Of a DNA stretch of 36,253 bases, positions 31,396 through 36,253 are shown piece after piece (the stretch's first letter is position 1; each line of letters opens with the position of its first letter). The stretch comes from Caldilineaceae bacterium. GTDB lineage: Bacteria > Chloroflexota > Anaerolineae > Caldilineales > Caldilineaceae. The notes below the pieces were generated by a model that saw only the letters and a list, made by a program, of their open reading frames with translations, had not been told where the DNA came from and did not search any database. Made by a program: the position numbers and the translations under genes. The stretch lies in NCBI GenBank assembly GCA_023384495.1, contig JAHDWG010000007.1:5088-41340 (forward strand), given 5' to 3'.

Positions 31396-32437
31396 GCACC
31401 AGATCGGCTGCCACATAGTTGTGGTCCGACGGGGGCAAGCCTCCCGTCCACGCGGCTTTGGCCTGCCAATCACGGCTGATCAAGATATGGTCGATGCGAA
31501 TCAGCGGCGGAACGCGCCAGCCGCGTAAGCGGGCGTTGCTGGGGAAGGTATACCCCATCCCCCAACCGGCCTGGCCAAATGCGTCCTCCAGTTGCGTGCG
31601 CAAGCGCCGATAGTTGGGCTGCCGCTCGGTGGTATTGAAATCGCCCAGCACCACCAATGGTCCATCCACCGTTTCCATTTGCTGCAGCAGTTGGTCGAAC
31701 ACGGGGGTCTGATAGCGGTAGCTAAACTGCTGCACGCCCAAGAACGATTCTTGGAGTTCAAACTGAATCGACGGACGCCAAATGTGCACAACGATAAAGG
31801 TGGCTGTGCGGCCCTCGATGTCGGCCTCCACCACAAGACACTGACAAATGAAGGGCCGCGCCGGAGAAGGCGCGACGCGTACGGGATAACGACTCAGCAA
31901 CGCCAGCCCGCCGGTATGGCTCCCCGTGTGAAGCGCCTGGTGCGGATAGGTTTCGCGCAGCGTTTCGCCAAACCGTCGCGTCATGCGCAGGCTCAGTTCT
32001 TGTAGGGCAATCACATCGGGCTTGAGTTCGGCTACGAACGAATGGAATTCGTCGTACGGGTCCGCAGTGTAATGCATGTTCCACGTCAATACGCGCACAG
32101 GGAGGCCACTGTTGGCGTAAACCGGCATGATATGCTGATTGGGCAAAAATTGGCGTCCATACTCAACCCCGAAGAAGAGGGTAGGCGCAATCAGCGCATA
32201 GAGCGCCCAGCGACTCCGGGCTACCAAGGCCAACGCCAGCAACAACCCCAATGGCGCATAGACCCATGAACCAAAGACTTCGCTCAACTGAAGCGGCCAC
32301 CACCGCTCATAGAGGGGCGATAGCAACAGCAGCCGCCACACTACATAGATAAGCGTGTAGAGCAACGCCGTGGCGGCGGCGATAAACCGAAACGATGCAC
32401 TCAACCGGCGCCCCCTATTCTGCGGCCAGCGGGTCAT
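31385..32437 (-). CDS. Membrane-anchored endonuclease/exonuclease/phosphatase (EEP) family protein
   Basis: This 350-aa protein has three N-terminal membrane helices (about 17-40, 58-74 and 77-92), then an EEP-fold catalytic domain with all main residues: Asn120 (LTWNMHY), Glu147 (LQELS), Asp266/Asn268 (LGDFNTT), Asp316/His317 (RIDHIL) and Asp338/His339 (PSDHNY). EEP enzymes are metal-dependent phosphodiesterases or phosphatases; membrane-anchored ones may act on lipids or extracytoplasmic nucleic acids. The start overlaps the fmdB-like gene end by 23 nt, so the two form an operon. The 3' end overlaps the methyltransferase gene on the other strand. Confidence 0.9.
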   Translation of the reverse strand: MTRWPQNRGRRLSASFRFIAAATALLYTLIYVVWRLLLLSPLYERWWPLQLSEVFGSWVYAPLGLLLALALVARSRWALYALIAPTLFFGVEYGRQFLPNQHIMPVYANSGLPVRVLTWNMHYTADPYDEFHSFVAELKPDVIALQELSLRMTRRFGETLRETYPHQALHTGSHTGGLALLSRYPVRVAPSPARPFICQCLVVEADIEGRTATFIVVHIWRPSIQFELQESFLGVQQFSYRYQTPVFDQLLQQMETVDGPLVVLGDFNTTERQPNYRRLRTQLEDAFGQAGWGMGYTFPSNARLRGWRVPPLIRIDHILISRDWQAKAAWTGGLPPSDHNYVAADLVLRP

Positions 32438-32825
32438 TTGTGGTGGTGTCGTCGGGCGCGCTACCGGCCAGTTCGGGGATCGCCTGCTCGATGGCGTCGG
32501 GGCTTTCGCCCGCTTCGAGCCGCCCCAACACTTCGTTCATCTCGGCGTCCAGCGGCTCGCCCATTTCGTCGCTCATCTTGCGCATCAACTGGGCCATCGC
32601 GCGTGGGTCTTCGTTTTCCAACCCAGCCATAAACGACGGGTCCTCTAGATTTTCCATGCGCCGTTCGTCCGACTTGAGCACCGCCACCCGGCTCACCAGG
32701 CGATGGAGCCGGCGACTTGCGCAGGCTGGGCATTCTGGGGTGGCATTGTCCACCTCGGTGAAGCTGCGATAAAAGATATTTACACGTTTACGACACTCAT
32801 AACAGTAGTATTCATAGATTGGCAT
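32415..32825 (-). CDS. FmdB-type zinc-ribbon protein
   Basis: This 136-aa protein starts with the typical FmdB/CxxC_CxxC_SSSS ribbon: MPIYEYYCYEC, then Cys-X2-Cys pairs at residues 8/11 and in CPACAS, a candidate zinc site. The remainder is an acidic helical tail (MAGLENEDPRAMAQLMRKMSDEMGEPLDAEMNEVLGRLEAGE), seen in longer members of the family. Family members are regarded as possible regulators or assembly factors, without firm function. The start at MPIYEYYC is fixed by the family N-terminus. The upstream in-frame IIQG repeats come from a noncoding 12-bp tandem repeat whose last AAGGA can serve as ribosome site. Confidence 0.88.
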   Translation of the reverse strand: MPIYEYYCYECRKRVNIFYRSFTEVDNATPECPACASRRLHRLVSRVAVLKSDERRMENLEDPSFMAGLENEDPRAMAQLMRKMSDEMGEPLDAEMNEVLGRLEAGESPDAIEQAIPELAGSAPDDTTTNDPLAAE

Positions 32826-32835
32826 ACGATTGTTT

Positions 32836-32871
32836 CCTTGGATGATTCCTTGGATGATTCCTTGGATGATT
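32836..32871. repeat. 12-bp tandem repeat (3 units) before the fmdB-like gene
   Basis: Three units of CCTTGGATGATT (read on the plus strand) occupy 32836-32871. On the minus strand each unit contains CCAAGG, and the copy nearest the gene gives AAGGAA 8-9 nt before the ATG at 32825, so the repeat supplies the ribosome-binding site. Confidence 0.85.
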
Positions 32872-32900
32872 ACTCGGAGCCGATGAATTTTCACCCGCAT

Positions 32901-32939
32901 CCAATCGCGCTTATACTGGCCTCCATATGCCGCGATTGG
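32901..32939. promoter_or_regulatory. Divergent fmdB-like/gmk promoter candidate with 9-bp dyad
   Basis: CCAATCGCG (32901-32909) and CGCGATTGG (32931-32939) form a perfect 9-bp inverted repeat. Inside it are TATACT on the plus strand (32912-32917) and, overlapping, TATAAG on the minus strand (32910-32915), possible back-to-back -10 boxes for gmk and the fmdB-like gene. The -35 regions are weak. Confidence 0.35.
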
Positions 32940-33043
32940 GCGCGCCGTGGCGTCTGCGCTGTGCGAAGGGCTGCTAGGATGGGTCATCGGCGGCGCCCGG
33001 TTGTGCAGATGAATTATACCGGCCCCGCTGATGAGGAGCAAAC

Positions 33044-33694
33044 GTGACACCACTTTCTGACCGCGATCAAGAGATTGACGCACTCTATGCCCGGCTCAAC
33101 CAACCCAAGCCGTTGTTGATTGTGCTCTCCGGCCCCAGTGGTGTGGGTAAAGATGCCACCTTACAGATGATGAAGCAGGCCCGCTATCCCTTCTATTTTG
33201 TGGTCACCGCCACAACACGCCCCAAACGCGCCAATGAAAATGACGGCGAGGACTATCACTTTGTTTCGGTGGGTGAATTTGCCGAGATGATCGAAAAGGG
33301 CGAATTGCTCGAATACGCCGTCGTCTATGGCGACTACAAGGGCATCCCCAAACGGCATGTGCGCGAGGCGCTGGCCAGCGGGCAAGATGTCATCATGCGC
33401 ATTGACGTACAGGGCGCGGCCACCATTCGCCGGCTGGTGCCCAATGCGGTCACCATCTTTCTCACCGCGGAAAGTGAAGAGGAGTTGGTGCGCCGGTTAC
33501 AAGAGCGCAATACCGAAGACGAAGGCAAACTCAAGATGCGCATTGCCACCGCGCGCCAGGAACTCAAACGGATTGTCGAGTTTGACTATGTGGTGATGAA
33601 CCGTGTCGACCAGTTGGAAGAGACAGTCAATCAGGTGATGAGCATTATTACGGCTGAAAAGCGCCGCGTCGATTGGTCACCCGTGGAATTGTAA
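33044..33694 (+). CDS. gmk: Guanylate kinase
   Basis: This 216-aa protein converts GMP and ATP to GDP and ADP, an essential step of purine nucleotide supply. The P-loop LSGPSGVGKD is at residues 29-37, followed by the GMP-binding segment TATTRPKRANENDGEDYHFVS, the lid-adjacent LEYAVVYGDYKGIP, DVQGAATIRRLVP and LVRRLQERNTEDEGKLKMRI. All are standard for Gmk. The GTG start at 33044 has GAGGAG 5-9 nt upstream. It is divergent from the fmdB-like gene, and the rhomboid gene follows after 96 nt. Confidence 0.95.
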   Translation: MTPLSDRDQEIDALYARLNQPKPLLIVLSGPSGVGKDATLQMMKQARYPFYFVVTATTRPKRANENDGEDYHFVSVGEFAEMIEKGELLEYAVVYGDYKGIPKRHVREALASGQDVIMRIDVQGAATIRRLVPNAVTIFLTAESEEELVRRLQERNTEDEGKLKMRIATARQELKRIVEFDYVVMNRVDQLEETVNQVMSIITAEKRRVDWSPVEL

Positions 33695-33715
33695 TGAGTG
33701 ATGCCTTACGCAGCG

Positions 33716-33731
33716 CCTGATGGCTATCAGG
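33716..33731. terminator. Small hairpin after gmk
   Basis: CCTGAT (33716-33721) pairs with ATCAGG (33726-33731) around a 4-nt loop, 22 nt after the gmk stop. There is no T-run, so it is at most a weak terminator or RNA-stability element. Confidence 0.3.
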
Positions 33732-33790
33732 AGAGACAATCTGGTCAACGAACAAACCTTCCGTCAAGGCCTGCATAAGAGCTACGAGTG

Positions 33791-34615
33791 ATGATTGTGA
33801 ACGATCCGCAGCTTCAAGGTGACGCAGACGACACCACCAGTCAGCGCATCTTCTCGCCTCTCCGGCCACAGTTTTTTATCCCCATTGCGCCGCCAACTTG
33901 GGGACGCGTGCTGTTGGTGACCAACTTGTTGGTCTTTGTGGCCATGATCCTCTACGGCGGGCTTATGCTGGGCGATTGGGACGGCACGACCAATGGCCAG
34001 GTGCTGACGACGTTTGGCATGAAGGTCAATCAACTGGTGGCAGCCGGGCAAACGTGGCGGCTCTTTACGGCCATGTTCCTTCATATTGGCGTTTTGCATC
34101 TGCTGTCGAACCTCTATGCGCTCTATGTGCTGGGGCCAATGGTGGAGGGCTATTACGGCCATACTCGTTTTCTGGCGATCTATTTGATTGGCGGGCTGAC
34201 GGGCAGCGTCGCCAGCTACGCCTTTTCGGCGGCGTCGTCGGCTGGCGCATCGGGCGCCATCTTTGCGCTGATCGGCGCCACCACTGTCTATTTTCTCCGC
34301 TACCGTGACAATTTTGGCGAGCGCGGTCGCATGATCATCCAGAACATGTTTTTGGTCATCGCGGTCAATTTGCTCTTTGGGTTGAGCGTTCCCTTTATCG
34401 ACAACTGGGGGCATATGGGCGGGCTGTTTGGCGGCGCGCTGGTCGCTCTTGGGTTGTTGCCCCGCTATCGCCCACCCACGGTGGTTCGGCTTGGCCCGCA
34501 ACCCATCGAAGAAGAACCGCGCACTCCAATGGAAATCGGTTGGGTGCTCTTGTGCGTGGCCCTGCTTCTCTTTGCCGTGCAGTCGATCACAAACACCCGC
34601 ATGGCTGGCTTTTGA
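33791..34615 (+). CDS. Rhomboid-family intramembrane serine protease
   Basis: This 274-aa membrane protein has a ~35-residue cytoplasmic N-terminus, then the rhomboid core: WRLFTAMFLHIGVLHLLSN (His98, His103, Asn107), catalytic Ser154 in GASGAIFAL and catalytic His208 in DNWGHMGGL, giving the Ser-His dyad. A seventh helix follows near the C-terminus (about 250-268). Rhomboids cut transmembrane substrates. A GTG at 33788 directly precedes the chosen ATG. malQ follows 12 nt later, so they are probably co-transcribed. Confidence 0.93.
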   Translation: MIVNDPQLQGDADDTTSQRIFSPLRPQFFIPIAPPTWGRVLLVTNLLVFVAMILYGGLMLGDWDGTTNGQVLTTFGMKVNQLVAAGQTWRLFTAMFLHIGVLHLLSNLYALYVLGPMVEGYYGHTRFLAIYLIGGLTGSVASYAFSAASSAGASGAIFALIGATTVYFLRYRDNFGERGRMIIQNMFLVIAVNLLFGLSVPFIDNWGHMGGLFGGALVALGLLPRYRPPTVVRLGPQPIEEEPRTPMEIGWVLLCVALLLFAVQSITNTRMAGF

Positions 34616-34627
34616 TAAGGTGACCCG

Positions 34628-36202
34628 ATGGACGATACACGCCGCAGCGGCATTCTACTCCACCCCACGTCTCTGCCGGGCCGCTATGGCGTCGGCAGCT
34701 TCAACCAGGCCGCCTACGATTGGGTCGATTTCCTCGACCAGACGCGCCAGACGCTCTGGCAGGTGCTGCCATTGGGGCCAACCGGCTATGGCGACAGCCC
34801 TTACCAGAGCTTTAGCTCGTTCGCAGGCAACCCCTACCTGATCAGCCTGGAAGAACTGGTGCAGATGGGGTTGCTGGACGCCGAGCAACTAGACCAGGCG
34901 CCCCCCTTCCCCCATGATCGGGTGGACTATGGCGCGATCTATTACTGGAAGCTTCCTCTGTTGCGCCGCATGGCCGATGCGTTCGCCCGCCGCGCCACGC
35001 CCGACCAGGCCGCCGAGTTTGCGCAGTTCAGCGCCGACGAGGCTGGCTGGCTTGATGATTTTGCGCTCTTTATGGCGCTCAAAGACGCCAACGGCGGCGC
35101 CGCGTGGAATCAATGGCCCATGCCCCAGCGCAGCCGGCGGCCCGCCGCCCTGGCCACGGCCCGGCAAGAACATGCCGCCGCCATCAACGCACACAAGGTC
35201 AACCAGTGGCTCTTCTATCGCCAATGGCGCCGTCTCAAGGGCTATGCCAACGCCAAAGGCATCCAAATCATCGGCGACATCCCCATCTTTGTGGCCATGG
35301 ACAGCGCCGACGCCTGGGCCAACCCCGGCGAATTTTTGCTCGATGCCGACTTTCAACCCACGGTGGTGGCTGGCGTGCCGCCCGACTATTTTAGCGTAAC
35401 CGGCCAGCTCTGGGGCAATCCGCTTTACAACTGGCAGACCATGCGGCAGAGCGGCTATGCCTGGTGGCTCCGCCGCATCCAGGCCGCGCTGCAAATGTAT
35501 GACATCGTCCGCATTGACCACTTCCGCGGCTTTGCCGGCTACTGGGAGGTGCCCGCAGGCGAGACGACCGCGGTGAATGGGCGTTGGCTGCCCGGCCCAG
35601 GCGCAGATTTCTTTGCCACAGTGCAGGCTACTATGGGTGAATTGCCCATCATTGCGGAGGATTTGGGGGAGATTACGCCCGATGTCATCGAGTTGCGCAA
35701 CCAGTTTGGGTTGCCCGGCATGAAGGTGCTTCAGTTTGCCTTTAGCACCGACGCCAGCGACAAATTTCTACCCCACAATTTCAGCCACAATTTTGTCGTC
35801 TATACCGGCACCCACGACAATGATACGTCGGTGGGCTGGTATCGACAGAGCGCCACCGAACACGAGCGCGACCACTTCCGCCGCTATCTGCGCACCGACG
35901 GCCATGACCCTGCCTGGAGCCTGCTCGAGTGCGCCTTGCGTAGCGTGGCGACCATCGCCATTGCGCCGCTGCAGGATCTGCTTGGCCTGGATAGCCAGGC
36001 GCGCATGAACCTTCCCGGCCGCGCCGATGGCAACTGGGGCTGGCGCTATGCACCCGAACAGCTAACCGGCGCACTGCGCGCCCGGCTGCTGGAAGCCACC
36101 CTGCTTTTTGGCCGCGACCCCAAGCTCTATGAAGGCAAAGGGCCAGAGGCCGGCGGCCAATCGGGCCAGGAAGTCAAGGGGCTTGGCGGCGCCTCGCAAT
36201 AG
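34628..36202 (+). CDS. malQ: 4-alpha-glucanotransferase (amylomaltase, GH77)
   Basis: This 524-aa cytosolic enzyme moves alpha-1,4-glucan segments between maltooligosaccharides. The hallmark N-terminus (RRSGILLHPTSLPGRYGVGSFN) and LPLGPTGYGDSPYQSFSSFAGNPYLI are present. The GH77 catalytic residues fit: nucleophile Asp297 (VRIDHFRGF), acid/base Glu344 (IIAEDLG) and Asp397 (THDNDT). The length is normal, and the C-terminal ~20 residues are a Gly-rich extension. AAGGTG precedes the ATG. Confidence 0.95.
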   Translation: MDDTRRSGILLHPTSLPGRYGVGSFNQAAYDWVDFLDQTRQTLWQVLPLGPTGYGDSPYQSFSSFAGNPYLISLEELVQMGLLDAEQLDQAPPFPHDRVDYGAIYYWKLPLLRRMADAFARRATPDQAAEFAQFSADEAGWLDDFALFMALKDANGGAAWNQWPMPQRSRRPAALATARQEHAAAINAHKVNQWLFYRQWRRLKGYANAKGIQIIGDIPIFVAMDSADAWANPGEFLLDADFQPTVVAGVPPDYFSVTGQLWGNPLYNWQTMRQSGYAWWLRRIQAALQMYDIVRIDHFRGFAGYWEVPAGETTAVNGRWLPGPGADFFATVQATMGELPIIAEDLGEITPDVIELRNQFGLPGMKVLQFAFSTDASDKFLPHNFSHNFVVYTGTHDNDTSVGWYRQSATEHERDHFRRYLRTDGHDPAWSLLECALRSVATIAIAPLQDLLGLDSQARMNLPGRADGNWGWRYAPEQLTGALRARLLEATLLFGRDPKLYEGKGPEAGGQSGQEVKGLGGASQ

Positions 36203-36205
36203 CCT

Positions 36206-36240
36206 GCTGGGCGCCCCAGCATCCTTGCCGACAAGGATGC
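36206..36240 (+). terminator. Tandem hairpins after malQ
   Basis: GCTGGG (36206-36211) pairs with CCCAGC (36215-36220), and GCATCCTTG (36219-36227) pairs perfectly with CAAGGATGC (36232-36240) around CCGA. The two stems share bases 36219-36220. Their position 4 nt after the malQ stop suggests a transcription terminator, without a visible T-tract before the window ends. Confidence 0.6.
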
Positions 36241-36253
36241 CAACGCACCCAAC

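Noticed and set aside
32826-33083. N-terminal extension of the fmdB-like gene with IIQG repeats
   Set aside because: The FmdB family begins at MPIYEYYC; the extension is translation of the tandem repeat and crosses the divergent promoter region and gmk start.

Overview
The window is a GC-rich bacterial chromosome segment, most likely from a Chloroflexota member (Caldilinea/Anaerolinea-like). The evidence is a complete alternative complex III (ACIII) gene set, DE-motif GT39 mannosyltransferase-like proteins with a C-terminal beta domain, WYL regulators, and lipoprotein cytochromes with acidic Pro/Ala linkers. The taxonomy is inferred from gene content only. I saw no rRNA or tRNA genes, no CRISPR array and no insertion-sequence transposase.

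Layout. 1-144: tail of an unidentified gene. 169-2714: leftward operon of an M24 metallopeptidase and an LDH2-family dehydrogenase behind a well-formed promoter. 2862-4512: a SAM methyltransferase whose 3' end is frameshifted, then a phosphotriesterase-family hydrolase. 4696-13955: the ACIII operon, in the order actA, actB, a fused actC-actD, a DUF1801 gene, actE, a pyridoxamine-oxidase-like flavoprotein gene, actF and a membrane-anchored cytochrome c. Two inverted copies of a ~110-bp repeat bracket actA-actB. 14030-15363: WYL regulator and a small ABM-like protein. 15483-17712: divergent diheme cytochrome lipoprotein and YceI lipoprotein. 17899-19953: leftward NarL-type histidine kinase/response regulator pair. 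20385-26047: MacAB-like ABC ATPase, permease, adaptor and an SH3b/beta-propeller protein. 26163-30400: large membrane glycosyltransferase and a MurJ gene broken by a frameshifting deletion. 30502-36202: methyltransferase, EEP phosphatase, FmdB zinc ribbon, guanylate kinase, rhomboid protease and 4-alpha-glucanotransferase.

How the genes work together. The act cluster encodes a quinol-oxidising electron-transfer complex: ActB carries Fe-S clusters, ActC and ActF are NrfD-like membrane subunits, and ActA and ActE carry hemes. The downstream cytochromes and YceI protein plausibly serve the same respiratory chain. The histidine kinase/regulator pair is divergent from the MacAB-like exporter and may control it. 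The 26-30 kb block is about cell-envelope glycans and lipid II.

The most unusual signals are the inverted repeat pair around actAB (one copy supplies the actB stop codon), the ActC-ActD fusion with two embedded accessory genes, a CXCH heme motif in the diheme cytochrome, the frameshifted murJ, a 31-bp palindrome centred on the putative murJ -10 box, and short tandem repeats placed directly before three start codons.
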